Below, one piece after another: positions 11,801 through 20,474 of a stretch of DNA of 64,000 nt. How positions within the stretch are numbered: position 1 is the first letter of the stretch; every line of letters starts with the position of its first letter. The notes beneath the pieces were generated by a model, which ran no database searches, was not told the DNA's origin, and saw only the letters and a list, made by a program, of their open reading frames with translations. The position numbers were made by a program, and so were the translations under genes. The stretch lies in NCBI GenBank assembly GCA_002389645.1, contig DGQE01000007.1, forward strand, positions 33,902 through 97,901, written 5' to 3'. This DNA comes from Flavobacteriales bacterium UBA4422 (lineage in GTDB: Bacteria > Bacteroidota > Bacteroidia > Flavobacteriales_G > Salibacteraceae).

Positions 11801-14800
11801 TTCTTAGTATGGATTCAGTTGACGCCACCTGTGGAGTTGCGAATGGATTAGCCACGGTAGCAGTTTCAGGAGGTGCAGGTCCTTATACTTACGCTTGGAG
11901 TAATGGCGGCACTACCGATACAATTTCAGGATTGAATGCGGGTACGTATACTGTAACAGTAACGGATAATAATCTATGTACAGATACAGCTCAAGTCACA
12001 GTGAATGCGCCTTCTTCATTGGTAGCATCGATCATCAACCCGATCAACGCATTGTGCGATGGATCAACCGATGGTTCTGCTGAGGCACAAGGCACATTGG
12101 GAACAGCACCTTATACTTTCTTGTGGGACAATGGTGAAACAACTTCTATTGCATTGGCGCTTGATTCGGGAATACATTGCGTGACTGTTACAGACGCAAT
12201 CGGTTGTTCGGATACCGCATGCATTGGCATAGGAGATGCAGATTCTATAACGTTCACCTTTACTGAAACTCCTATTTCTTGCGCAGGACCAGGAAATGAT
12301 GGAGGAATTGTAGTTGCTTCAATTGGAGGAACGGGTGTTCATACTTATTTATGGAATACGGGAGCTATAGGCAATTCAATTAATGGACTGACTACAGGTA
12401 ATTATACCGTTACAGCTACTGATGCTAATGGATGTCAGAATAGTGCGTCATACTTCTTAAACCCTCCTGGCAACTTTACTGTAGAAATGGTAGATAGCTT
12501 GGATATTGATTGTAACGGAAACAATAATGGTGAGGGAGAAGTGCAGGCCGTTACAGGTGGGTCAGGATCTTATTCGATTCTATGGGATAATGGTGCAACC
12601 ACTAATGTAGTTACTAACCTGACACCTGGGCTTCATACCGTTACAGTTACAGATTTGATTACTTCTTGTATTGATTCGGCTGAAGTAACAATCGATGAGC
12701 CAACATTATTAATTGCGTCAATTACATCGTCAATAGATAACCCATGTTTTAATGGAATTGATGGTTCGGCAATAGCTATTGGTAACGGAGGGACACCTCC
12801 TTATGTATTGACATGGTCGAATGGTGATGTGGGCACCTTGGCAGACTCATTGCCAGCTGGAATGGTAACGGTTACTGTTACCGATGCTAATGGATGTGTA
12901 GATACAGATCAAATAATGATAGGACAACCTGCAACGGGATTAGACGCCTCAGTAGTAGTAATCACTCAACCAGCTTGCACTGGTGATAGTGCGACAATAA
13001 CAGCATCAGCGACCGGAGGAAGTGGAGTATACGCTTTCTTATGGCCAACGGGTCAAACTGCAGCTACCGTTACATTGCCTGCTGGGTCTTATTGCGTTAC
13101 GGTAACTGATGGAGGAGTGTGCGAGGATACCGCTTGTGTCACGATCATTGATCCTCAGCCAGTTATTGCAACCACTACGATTGCTCTTCCGACTTGTCCG
13201 GGAGGAAATGACGGTTCTGTAACCCTTGCTGGTTCTGGTGGTGATGGAGGCCCTTATACTTACTTATGGGATGATGGTTCAACCAATGCTACACGATCTA
13301 ACTTAGCTGCAGGAACGTACGCCTTTACAGTTACTGATGCCAGTGGGTGTTCTGGGAATTCTACAGTCAATGTGATCAATCCTGTTGGAATGACGGCAAC
13401 ATTTACGAATCCTACAGTTTCATCTTGCGGTACATGCAATGGAACCGCTACAGTTAACATTACCAATGGCACAGCGCCATACAGTTTTGTTTGGTCAAGT
13501 GGTTCAACTACGAACAACGGAAACAACTTGTGTTCTGGAATTAACTCTGTAATCGTAACCGATGCAAGTGGTTGCGTTGATACTTTCTTCGTGAATATTG
13601 GAAGCATTGGGGCCGATACGGTAACTGCATCAGTCATTTCAAATGTTTCATGTAATGGAGGAAATGACGGGTCAGCATTAGCTACTTACATCTGTAATGT
13701 TGCTCCTTGCTCCATTGCTTGGATAGATTCAGCTTCGGGAGCAGTTGTCAGCAACGTTGATTTGGCTACTGGACTCAGTGCAGGTACATATTATGCTCAA
13801 TTAACCAATGATTCTGGATGTGTTGGTTTGGATACGGTCACAATTACAGAGCCTGACCCAATTGTTGGAACTACAACTTTTATCTCTAGTGTTTCATGCC
13901 CAGGAGGTAATGATGGATCCGCCTCTGCTCAAGGATCAAATGGAACGGCTCCATACACCTTCGTTTGGGATAACGGTGAAACAACTGCGACCGCTGTTTC
14001 TCTAGATGCAGGAGTACATTGCGTTACAGTAACAGACGCTATTGGTTGTTCTGATACATCATGCGTCATTATAGACGAGCCCGCAAACGGAGTATCCGTA
14101 ACTGCAAGCATTTTTACGGGCTTATTATGCAATGGCGATAATAATGGTTCAGTAACCGCAATTGGATCTGGAGGAACCACACCATATACATTCACTTGGA
14201 ATGGAGCTATTGTGGCAACCACATTGAATAATATTGGCGCTGGGTCATATATCGTAGAAGTTACTGACGCAGGTGGTTGTTCCGCACTTGACACAGTTGT
14301 ATTAACTGAGCCTGCAGCGATAACTGGAACTTTCTCTGGTGTTACAGATCCATTATGCTTCGGTGATGCAAATGGATCGGCTACGGTCACAGGAGGTGGA
14401 GGCACAGGTCCTTACACTTATCTATGGGCTTCTGGAAATACAGGTCAAACAGAAACTGGACTTATCGCTGGCGTTCATTGTGTTGATATTACAGATGCCA
14501 ATGGATGTACGGAGCAATTCTGTGTTACTTTGATTGATCCTGATCCAATTACAAATACATTCTCTGGGATTACAAATTCAGGATGTTTAGTTTGCGATGG
14601 AACGGCAACTGCTAATCCACTGCCTCTTGCAGGAGCACCTTACACATTCTTGTGGGATAATGGTCAAACTACAGCTACGAACGATTCATTGTGCCCTGGT
14701 TTAAATCAGGTGACTATTACAGATGTGAATGGTTGTGAATTGATCGCAAGTGTGCCAATTAATGCTGATGGTGCGGATCAAGTAACTGCGGATAGTATAG

Positions 14801-17800
14801 ATGCCACTTGTGGTAATTGTGATGGCGAAGTATTTGCCTCTTATATATGCACAAGCGCTCCTTGCACGGTAGAATGGACAGATTTAGCAACGGGATTGGT
14901 TATCGGAGCTACCGATACTATTTCGAACCTGTGTGAAGGAACTTACATCGTTGAATTGACCAATGGCGCAGGTTGTATCAGTTCAGATATTGTATCAGTC
15001 AATGTTCCCGACTTGATTAATCCTAACGAAACGATTACAGATGCATCTTGCTTCGGCTCTTGTGACGGTGCAATTGCATTGGCACCTACCGGAGGCTCGG
15101 GGGTGTTTACGTTTGCTTGGAGCAATGGTCCGACATCGGCCAATAACGCTGGATTGTGTGCTGGAGATTACACTGTTACTATAAGTGATGGTGCTGGTTG
15201 TGATTCAATAGCAACATTTACAATTGATCAACCTAGTGAGATAGTGTTGGATAGCACTGTGGTAGACGCTTCTTGTGGTGGTGTTTGTGATGGCTCAATT
15301 GCAATTACAGCTTCTGGAGGAGCGGGTGGATATTCATTTAATTGGAGTCCAGTGCCAGGAAATGGTAATGGTTTATCTCTAGCATCTGGTTTGTGCGCAG
15401 GAACATATTTCTTGACAGTAACTGATGCCAATGGATGTACAACTCTAGACACTTTTAATATTGCTCAGCCTGCGGCTATCGTACAGACGGCTGTTACAGT
15501 AACTGATGCTACATGCGGAGTATGCGATGGATCGATCGATCCAACATTTGCTGGTGGTGCTGGAGGATTTACATTCGCTTGGTCAAATGGAGGTACAACT
15601 CCAACATTAAGCGCACTTTGTTTTGGATTCTATGACGTCACTGTGACCGATGCATCTGGATGTTTCGAAGTATTTGGATATCCGGTTTCTGATGCAACAG
15701 GTCCGGCAATTACTTTGACTTCTACCAACACGTCAGCAAGTGGAGTTTGCGATGGAACAGCGACTGTGAATTCAGCGGTTACACCACTTACGTATCTCTG
15801 GTCAAATGGGGATGTAACTCAAACAACGAGCAACTTATGCGCAGGATTTTACACGGTTACTGTGACTGATGTGAATGGCTGTAATACTGTTGATACAATC
15901 ACGATTACTGAACCAGAAGCACTAGACGTTACGTTTGATATAACTGAAATTACTTGTACTGGAAATGGATGTGATGGCGAAGTTCTTGCAACTGCTACTG
16001 GTGGTGTGCTTCCTTACACTTACTTGTGGTCAAACGGTGCAACTACTGAATTGATTACTGGACTTTGCTCTGGTACGTATGTTCTGACCTTGACAGATGA
16101 TAACGGTCAAGTGTTGGTTGATTCAGCGACCATTATTGACCCACAGCCGTTCACTATTGTTTCGGTTGAAAATAATGTTTCTTGTCCGGGAGAATGTGAT
16201 GGAAGTATTTCTTTGAATGTGTCAGGCGGCAACCCACCTTACACTATTCTGTGGAATACGGGCGATACCACTCTGGCGATTAATGATTTATGCGGTGGAG
16301 CCTACTCTGTGACAATCACAGATACCGTTGGCTGTTCTGATAGCTTAACATTCATCATAGATGACCCTGCACCGATTGTTGGAAATGTGATTTCGCAAGT
16401 TGATCCGGATTGTCAAGTGAATAATGGATCGATAACGGTTTCTGCGTCAGGTGGAAATGGAGGCCCTTACACTTATGAATGGTTGGATGCATCAGGTAGC
16501 CCTTTAATTCCAGCGCAAACGGATAGCGTTGTTTCTAATCTCTTTGCAGGTATTTATGGAGTGAGAATAGTGGATGTAAATGGTTGCGTGGATACTACGG
16601 GTATTATTCTTAATAATGCCAACGCACCGGTCATAGCTCTTGACCTATTGGTCGATGTAAGTTGTTTCGGGGAATGTGATGGATTAATCAATACAACAGT
16701 TTCTGGCGGAGTTGCTCCTTACAATATCCTTTGGTCGAATGGTGAGATTACTGATGATATCGACTCGCTTTGTGCAGGTGATGATACCATCGCTGTAATT
16801 GATGCTAATTTATGTGCAGCCTTTGATGTGTACACAATATCTCAACCGTCAGAAATCATTGTGAATTCTGTTGAGATTACTGATGTTGCATGTGGCGCTG
16901 ATTGCGATGGAATAATAGACATAAGTATCTCTGGCGGAACAGCACCTTACACCTTTGCTTGGAGCAATGGTGGTTCTGACAGCACACTTGCAGGCTTGTG
17001 TTCGGGTAATTACACCTTAACAGTAACTGATGCCAACGGATGTACATTTATTACTACTGAAACAGTAGGTGGACCAGATCCTCTAGTTATCACCGTTGAT
17101 ACAATTGGAAATGCGACATGCACGAATACTGGAGATGGTCTGGTTGAAATAACCGTTACCGGAGGTTCTGCGCCTTATTCATACGATTGGATCAGTGATT
17201 CAACATCAATTTTGACTACGCAAGATTTGAATGGTGTTGTGGCAGGCGATTACATTTTAATTGTAACTGATGCTAATGGATGTGCAATTGCTGATACATT
17301 CACAATTGATGCTGAGTTCTTCGTTGATGTTGTTGCAATGGACGACTTTGAAGTATGTCCATTTACTAATCAAATTAATGTAACGGGAACAAACACGGGT
17401 GCAACTTCTGTAAGATGGTTGAATCTAAATGGAGTTGTTGCTGACTCAGGGAATTCTATTGTGGTCAACACAACGTCACAAACTACAACCTACATTTATG
17501 AAGGTGTTAACAATGTGTGTGTCGATCGAGATACAGTGAATATTACGTGGACTCCTGGTCCAGGTATTGATGCTGGTCCAGACAAGACTATTGTTCCTGG
17601 CGATATAACATCTATTGGAGGTGCACCTACTGCTAATTCTGATGTTGATGTGGTATGGGGTCCAGCTCAGGATTTAACAAGTATCACTGAATACAACCCT
17701 CAAGCGAACCCATTGGAAACCATCACTTATTATGTGAGTGCGACAGATGCTGATGGTTGTTTCGGAATAGACAGTGTAACTGTAACAGTAGAAGAGTTAG

Positions 17801-18069
17801 TTGATCCGGTTGGTGGATTCTCTCCAAATGGTGACGGTGTGAATGAGTTCTTCTTAATCGAGAGAATTGATGACTTCCCGAATGCAGTTGTTCAAATATT
17901 CAATCGATGGGGTAACTTGATTTATGAGTCGGCTCCTGGATATACCAACCCTTGGAACGGTAAGCATAATGGTAAAGAATTGACTGTTGGAACTTACTAC
18001 TACGTAATTGATCTAAAGGATGATCAAGTGAAAAACCTAGTTACTGGACCAGTTACGATCCTTAAATAA
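5833..18069 (+). CDS. Giant SprB-like cell-surface adhesin (about 42 SprB repeats, C-type lectin-like domain, T9SS type-B C-terminus)
   Basis: A very large secreted protein of about 4,078 residues. The frame is open from GTG 5776, but ATG 5833 gives a proper signal peptide ending near SADIKA. Most of it is an array of ~80-residue SprB-type repeats with the pattern 'C-x-G-x-x-D-G ... GG-x-x-P-Y-x-Y-x-W-S-N-G ... L-x-A-G-x-Y-x-V-T-V-T-D-x-x-G-C'; I count about 42. Inserted among them are two copies of a ~200-residue beta-rich module (residues ~237-436 and ~1496-1702, sharing IDQTE and LYETSNIIQI) and a C-type-lectin-like domain (~1183-1310) with EPN at 1271-1273 and WND at 1291-1293. The end is a T9SS type-B domain (GGFSPNGDGVNEFF, IFNRWGNLIYES). 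SprB of Flavobacterium johnsoniae is a mobile gliding adhesin. The adjacent PorP/SprF-family gene matches the sprB-sprF pairing. Role in gliding or adhesion is inferred. Confidence 0.85.
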   Translation: MKLTMHLFTRFFAIAAIALFSTLISSADIKAQSVSIASVDIVNESCSGLADGQITINNAGGTGPFGHYIVFFNGVSLDTITQTSNVFANLAATNYDVYVVDSNDLSKDSVLSIIVLPGTNFILANFSNILSACDTACNGRARAQTFGGTNPKTYLWDDGTLLLNLQNNALCGGVRTVTVTEAGGCQAIDSVVIADAPAIYATVDSTFDASCNGANDGRAYFSPHGGYGPSTSTASYIIDQTENVYEPYPFVYSGATVFTAANFTAFGIGFPGGDEGLTPTINLGFSFEFFGNSFSQIRVHSNGFVTFDIANPATTVNFNQTAIPNAAYPNNWIGLWEDLDLTAGGSVQTYAIGSGAQQAFVINFVDVPRFANNAQTETYQIVLYETSNIIQIFSESVTGTGMVQGIENGTGTSGFFVAGRNNANFTLANDYVAFIPETQNFTYSWSSIGSGTSATNLTAGNYTVTITDARTCGDTVQFTIAEPSPIVIDTVITQPSCAGNADGAITASATGSNGGPFTFAWSTGANTATITNLTAGSYTVTATDVAGCTNTLTVILTDPVAVVASINLDNDVSCFGGADGQLTANGAGGSPGYTFLWSTGSTNQTISSLVAGNYTVTVTDINGCTDVISQLVSQPLTLVNVTVSSTGVSCIGGNDGTATANNATGGTPGYTYVWNTGATTQTINNLTAGTYIVTATDANGCTDTAHAVVGQPATGISVSINSVTDASCNGSTDGGIVCDIPVGGTPPYTFVWSDGSTSQNLTNVGSGAYTVTATDALGCSDTASAFVDEPAILVVDTTSTTQPTCAGSTNGSITVAATGGTAPVTFLWNTGSTAATINGLTAGTYTVTATDNNSCQAIDSVIITDGVGVIADVSTFDPTCAGETSGSAIGGVIGGTGTLPFSYSWSTGATSQFVFGLTAGTYTLTVTDGAGCQDDTTFSLIDPAAIALSIIDSINPSCANNDGSTEALATGGSGALTYAWSNGGTSALISSLPAGTYIVTATDANGCSDSAAVVLEPAPTITANGVLVANESCVTNDGSASVTVVGGTTPFIFAWTGGGNTQTISNLTAGTYIATVTDANNCSDTAQVIVADSCSCNWTASGVLVNDALCNGESSGAATTTNTGATAPLTYLWSNGSTNDSLINVPAGTYTVTITDANGCTDTASVVIDEPTVLSATVYSPPVIPGFTYIGENGNEFIYYHAASQTWTAARATALAAGGDLIVISDAIDQAYYSSVLPGNSWIGLTDEVVEGTYVWVDGTVATYFNWNAGEPNNFGGDEDYIHFTGANDFWNDLAGFQVRPFGMVIDKSSLNLNNVTCNGGNDGSAVITGAGGTLPYTYAWSNGATTDTITALTAGTYIGTITDNNGCTAIDTAIISEPAPIVFNGFTGITNPSCDDACDGAVTASATGGVSPLTYAWSSGSTSAAATSLCGGGHTVTITDANGCDTVQMVALVESPVIFAVVDSTDSASCNGLADGAAYLSGYGGTVAPTNTSEYVIDQTEGAFEPYPQGRPWNAANYKAVTLQEDATSDTINIFGGSNFSFFGNNHTHFIINSQGFITFDLSNPNSGQVNGQFSLPTAIPDPAANTPRDFIAGYWEDMDPSTGVTTLETYLVGSAPNRIRVVNFINLDHFAAPSPNILSTFQIVLYETSNIIQIHSESLNSDGDPLVQGIENFAGTEAYAAPGRNLANFNASNDYVAFIPRTQNFNYTWSSVGTGASSTVLPAGNYTVTVADGICNDVVNFTIDEPAPVLASITSSVAPTCFGGSDGQATVAASGGDAPYTFLWTSGETTATAVGLSAGLNTVTVTDANGCTQTASTTLPNGAAINVGLTSTNSFCFVCTGTATATVAGALAPYTYSWSTGTINTGVSATNQITSLCSGPYGVTVTDANGCADSNTTSVSDNFVPNVTITSTPASCANTCDGTADANYTCFFGCQPYRWYNGLDTTNLLGTGDLITGLCPGTYLGRLTTNFGCEAYDTVIINAPAPLILSMDSVDATCGVANGLATVAVSGGAGPYTYAWSNGGTTDTISGLNAGTYTVTVTDNNLCTDTAQVTVNAPSSLVASIINPINALCDGSTDGSAEAQGTLGTAPYTFLWDNGETTSIALALDSGIHCVTVTDAIGCSDTACIGIGDADSITFTFTETPISCAGPGNDGGIVVASIGGTGVHTYLWNTGAIGNSINGLTTGNYTVTATDANGCQNSASYFLNPPGNFTVEMVDSLDIDCNGNNNGEGEVQAVTGGSGSYSILWDNGATTNVVTNLTPGLHTVTVTDLITSCIDSAEVTIDEPTLLIASITSSIDNPCFNGIDGSAIAIGNGGTPPYVLTWSNGDVGTLADSLPAGMVTVTVTDANGCVDTDQIMIGQPATGLDASVVVITQPACTGDSATITASATGGSGVYAFLWPTGQTAATVTLPAGSYCVTVTDGGVCEDTACVTIIDPQPVIATTTIALPTCPGGNDGSVTLAGSGGDGGPYTYLWDDGSTNATRSNLAAGTYAFTVTDASGCSGNSTVNVINPVGMTATFTNPTVSSCGTCNGTATVNITNGTAPYSFVWSSGSTTNNGNNLCSGINSVIVTDASGCVDTFFVNIGSIGADTVTASVISNVSCNGGNDGSALATYICNVAPCSIAWIDSASGAVVSNVDLATGLSAGTYYAQLTNDSGCVGLDTVTITEPDPIVGTTTFISSVSCPGGNDGSASAQGSNGTAPYTFVWDNGETTATAVSLDAGVHCVTVTDAIGCSDTSCVIIDEPANGVSVTASIFTGLLCNGDNNGSVTAIGSGGTTPYTFTWNGAIVATTLNNIGAGSYIVEVTDAGGCSALDTVVLTEPAAITGTFSGVTDPLCFGDANGSATVTGGGGTGPYTYLWASGNTGQTETGLIAGVHCVDITDANGCTEQFCVTLIDPDPITNTFSGITNSGCLVCDGTATANPLPLAGAPYTFLWDNGQTTATNDSLCPGLNQVTITDVNGCELIASVPINADGADQVTADSIDATCGNCDGEVFASYICTSAPCTVEWTDLATGLVIGATDTISNLCEGTYIVELTNGAGCISSDIVSVNVPDLINPNETITDASCFGSCDGAIALAPTGGSGVFTFAWSNGPTSANNAGLCAGDYTVTISDGAGCDSIATFTIDQPSEIVLDSTVVDASCGGVCDGSIAITASGGAGGYSFNWSPVPGNGNGLSLASGLCAGTYFLTVTDANGCTTLDTFNIAQPAAIVQTAVTVTDATCGVCDGSIDPTFAGGAGGFTFAWSNGGTTPTLSALCFGFYDVTVTDASGCFEVFGYPVSDATGPAITLTSTNTSASGVCDGTATVNSAVTPLTYLWSNGDVTQTTSNLCAGFYTVTVTDVNGCNTVDTITITEPEALDVTFDITEITCTGNGCDGEVLATATGGVLPYTYLWSNGATTELITGLCSGTYVLTLTDDNGQVLVDSATIIDPQPFTIVSVENNVSCPGECDGSISLNVSGGNPPYTILWNTGDTTLAINDLCGGAYSVTITDTVGCSDSLTFIIDDPAPIVGNVISQVDPDCQVNNGSITVSASGGNGGPYTYEWLDASGSPLIPAQTDSVVSNLFAGIYGVRIVDVNGCVDTTGIILNNANAPVIALDLLVDVSCFGECDGLINTTVSGGVAPYNILWSNGEITDDIDSLCAGDDTIAVIDANLCAAFDVYTISQPSEIIVNSVEITDVACGADCDGIIDISISGGTAPYTFAWSNGGSDSTLAGLCSGNYTLTVTDANGCTFITTETVGGPDPLVITVDTIGNATCTNTGDGLVEITVTGGSAPYSYDWISDSTSILTTQDLNGVVAGDYILIVTDANGCAIADTFTIDAEFFVDVVAMDDFEVCPFTNQINVTGTNTGATSVRWLNLNGVVADSGNSIVVNTTSQTTTYIYEGVNNVCVDRDTVNITWTPGPGIDAGPDKTIVPGDITSIGGAPTANSDVDVVWGPAQDLTSITEYNPQANPLETITYYVSATDADGCFGIDSVTVTVEELVDPVGGFSPNGDGVNEFFLIERIDDFPNAVVQIFNRWGNLIYESAPGYTNPWNGKHNGKELTVGTYYYVIDLKDDQVKNLVTGPVTILK
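5935..17310 (+). repeat. Array of about 42 diverged SprB-type coding repeats
   Basis: In-frame repeat units of roughly 240 bp lie inside the giant adhesin gene, recognised by the protein motif rather than by close DNA identity. Units are interrupted by the two beta-rich modules and the lectin-like domain. Codon choice varies between units, so the DNA copies are well diverged. Boundaries are approximate. Confidence 0.7.
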
Positions 18070-18078
18070 TTGAAAACA

Positions 18079-19023
18079 ATGAGATTTATGAAAAAGCTCA
18101 TCGCCATATTGATAGTCCTTATTGCCTTTTCACAAGCAAAAGCTCAGCAGCTTGAACAATGGACACAGTTCTTTATGAACGAATACATGGTAAATCCTGC
18201 TGTTTCAGGAACTGAAAATTACTTTCAGGCTAACGCTTTATATCGCGACCAATGGGTTGGGATTCAAGATGCCCCACGTACATACTACTTAAGTGTGCAA
18301 GGGCCAATTGTGAAAGAGACCATGGGTGTAGGTGGAACCATCTTCAGTGATGTGGTTGGTCAAACCCGTAGAAATGGTTTTCAGGCATCATATGCTTATC
18401 ATTTGAAAGTGTCTAATGATTATAAGTTGAGCTTTGCTCTTTCAACGGGAATGTTGCAGTTCGCGGTAGATGGAAGTAAAATTGATCTAGCTCAGGCGAA
18501 TGATATTGCATTGAGTAGTGGGTTGATGTCATTGTGGTCGATAGACTTTGGATCGGGAGTTCGATTCTCAGGTAAAAATTGGCACGCAGGAGTTTATGTA
18601 CCTCAAATTGCTGGGTTGAAGGCCCAGTTTTTCAATGATTATTCGGAGACTGAGAATGTGTTAGCACGTCACTATTACATTAATGGTGGATATCGCTATG
18701 ACTTTGATGATACGTGGGCAATTGACGCCAACTTCTTGGGTAAGATAGTCGGTTCCATCGATATTTATGACACTCAAGTAAGAGGAATCTACAAAGACAT
18801 GGTTTGGTTAGGGTCTTCTATTCGGTATGCAGTTGTTTCAGGGGCTTCAGTGCAAGCTATTGGTTTCATGACTGGATATCAGTTTGAAAACAATCTGAGT
18901 ATCGGATATGCTTATGACTTGAATGTTGGTCGCATTGGCGCGGCTACATCGGGTTCGCATGAATTGGTGTTAGGTATTAGGTTTAATAGACGCAATAACG
19001 CTTCCGTCATACCAGCAGAATAA
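18079..19023 (+). CDS. PorP/SprF family type IX secretion-associated outer-membrane protein
   Basis: About 314 residues with a signal peptide (MKKLIAILIVLIAFSQAKAQ from the second ATG at 18088). The mature start has the family signature: Q-x-W-T-Q-F-F-M-N-E-Y, then NPAVSGT and ALYRDQWVGIQDAPRTYYLS. The remainder alternates short amphipathic strands as expected for an outer-membrane beta barrel, ending in a strand with LVLGIRF. PorP/SprF proteins assist T9SS export or anchoring of a specific large adhesin; in F. johnsoniae SprF is needed for SprB to reach the surface. The gene begins about 10 bp after the giant SprB-like gene and ends at a strong terminator, so the two form an operon. The frame is open from TTG 18070; ATG 18079 is preferred. 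Confidence 0.9.
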   Translation: MRFMKKLIAILIVLIAFSQAKAQQLEQWTQFFMNEYMVNPAVSGTENYFQANALYRDQWVGIQDAPRTYYLSVQGPIVKETMGVGGTIFSDVVGQTRRNGFQASYAYHLKVSNDYKLSFALSTGMLQFAVDGSKIDLAQANDIALSSGLMSLWSIDFGSGVRFSGKNWHAGVYVPQIAGLKAQFFNDYSETENVLARHYYINGGYRYDFDDTWAIDANFLGKIVGSIDIYDTQVRGIYKDMVWLGSSIRYAVVSGASVQAIGFMTGYQFENNLSIGYAYDLNVGRIGAATSGSHELVLGIRFNRRNNASVIPAE

Positions 19024-19026
19024 ATT

Positions 19027-19050
19027 AAACCCCGCACAAGCGGGGTTTTT
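19027..19050 (+). terminator. Rho-independent terminator after the SprB/SprF pair
   Basis: A perfect 9-bp stem, AAACCCCGC / GCGGGGTTT, with a 4-nt loop (ACAA) lies three bases after the sprF-like stop. It is followed by further T residues. Confidence 0.9.
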
Positions 19051-19056
19051 ACTTTA

Positions 19057-19064
19057 TACTTTTG
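19057..19064 (+). promoter_or_regulatory. Bacteroidota -7 promoter element (TACTTTTG)
   Basis: An exact match to TAnnTTTG, sitting just after the terminator and 21 bp before the ATG at 19086. No convincing -33 TTTG is seen at the expected distance, where the terminator stem lies. Confidence 0.45.
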
Positions 19065-19085
19065 TTCTTTCAATCTAAGAAGGTT

Positions 19086-20474
19086 ATGTACATAGAACAA
19101 CTTTACACTGGTTGCTTATCTGAAGCAGCATATTATATAGAATCTAATGGTAAAGCAGCCATTATCGATCCGCTGAGAGAAACTGAACCCTATTTGCAAA
19201 AAGCAAAAGAGCGCGGAGCAGAGATTAAATACATTCTTGAAACACACTTTCATGCAGACTTTGTGAGTGGTCATTTAGATTTAGCCGCTAAAACAGGAGC
19301 ACCAATTGTGTTTGGGCCTACCGCACAAACCGATTTCGATATTATTCAAGCTACTGATGGTCAGGTATTTGAGTTAGGAGAGTTGAAGATTAAATTACTT
19401 CACACACCCGGACACACCCCTGAATCTAGCTGCTATTTGCTCTTTGATGAAAATGGGAAAGAGCATTCTATTTATACAGGAGATACTTTATTTATAGGCG
19501 ATGTAGGAAGGCCAGACCTCGCTCAAAAAGGCGGAGAGATGACCGCAGAAGATATGGCTGCCACATTGTATGATTCACTGCGAACAAAGATCATGACTTT
19601 GCCAGACGATATTATTGTCTACCCTGCGCATGGTGCTGGGTCTGCGTGCGGTAAGAATATGTCGAGCGAAACTTCAGCTTTGCTTGGAGGTCAAAAGCAA
19701 ACCAATTACGCTTTAGGTGACTTGACCAAAGAAGAATTTGTGAAAGAATTGACTAAAGGAATATTGCCTGCGCCTCAATATTTTGCCAAAGCTGCATCTC
19801 AAAATAAGAAAGGCTATAAGTCTATTGATCAAGTATTTGAAAGCTCTTTAAATGCAATGTCCGTGGATGAAGTGCTCGAAGCACAGAAATCGGGCGTTAT
19901 GGTGCTTGATACTCGCAGAGAAGGCGAATTCAGCGAAGGTCATATTCCAAATGCGTGGTATATCGGATTGCATGGACAGTTTGCCCCTTGGGCAGGTGCA
20001 CTGATAGAAGATATGCATCAACCCATTGCTATTGTGGCTGATTCAGGAAAAGAACAAGAAGCAATCATGCGTTTAGCGCGTGTGGGTTATGACAATGTTA
20101 TTGGATACCTTGATGGTGGCTTTGAAGCGTACCGTGCTTCTGGAAAAGAAGTGCGTGTTATTCCGTCCATCACTCCAGAAGAGTTCAAGGCTAATCAACC
20201 TGAAGGACAAGTATTAGACGTGAGAAAGCCATCTGAATTTGAAAATTGCCATTTAGAAGATGCGCAGCTATTGACGTTGGATTACATCAATGCCCATTTA
20301 GCTGAAGTGAATCCAGAAACTTCTTACGTCATTCATTGCAAAGGCGGATACAGATCTGTGATAGCATGGAGTATTCTCGCTTCTAAGGGCTTCAAGAATA
20401 TTATAGATATCAAGAAAGGCTTCGATGGATTGAAAGCCGCAGGAGTGCCTTATGTGCAGCCTGAGCTTGCTTAA
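19086..20474 (+). CDS. MBL-fold hydrolase with two rhodanese domains (persulfide dioxygenase-like)
   Basis: About 462 residues from ATG 19086 (the frame is open from 19062, but ATG 19086 starts the conserved MYIEQLYTGCLSEAAYYI). The N-terminal metallo-beta-lactamase fold has THFHADFVSGH (residues 53-63), HTPGHTPES, TGDTLFIGDVGRPDL and YPAHGAGS, matching the iron-dependent persulfide dioxygenase/glyoxalase-II-like group. Two C-terminal rhodanese domains follow. The first has no cysteine at the active-site loop (ADSGKEQ) and is probably structural. The second has CKGGYRS with catalytic Cys418. The likely role is oxidation and transfer of sulfane sulfur in sulfide detoxification. Convergent with the polysaccharide deacetylase; the two stop codons overlap at 20471-20474. 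Confidence 0.85.
   Translation: MYIEQLYTGCLSEAAYYIESNGKAAIIDPLRETEPYLQKAKERGAEIKYILETHFHADFVSGHLDLAAKTGAPIVFGPTAQTDFDIIQATDGQVFELGELKIKLLHTPGHTPESSCYLLFDENGKEHSIYTGDTLFIGDVGRPDLAQKGGEMTAEDMAATLYDSLRTKIMTLPDDIIVYPAHGAGSACGKNMSSETSALLGGQKQTNYALGDLTKEEFVKELTKGILPAPQYFAKAASQNKKGYKSIDQVFESSLNAMSVDEVLEAQKSGVMVLDTRREGEFSEGHIPNAWYIGLHGQFAPWAGALIEDMHQPIAIVADSGKEQEAIMRLARVGYDNVIGYLDGGFEAYRASGKEVRVIPSITPEEFKANQPEGQVLDVRKPSEFENCHLEDAQLLTLDYINAHLAEVNPETSYVIHCKGGYRSVIAWSILASKGFKNIIDIKKGFDGLKAAGVPYVQPELA

Noticed and set aside
6116..15452. Many open frames of 60-160 codons in other frames and on the minus strand within the giant adhesin gene
   Set aside because: They arise from the repetitive composition of the SprB repeats, have no family features, and overlap a clearly coding frame throughout.
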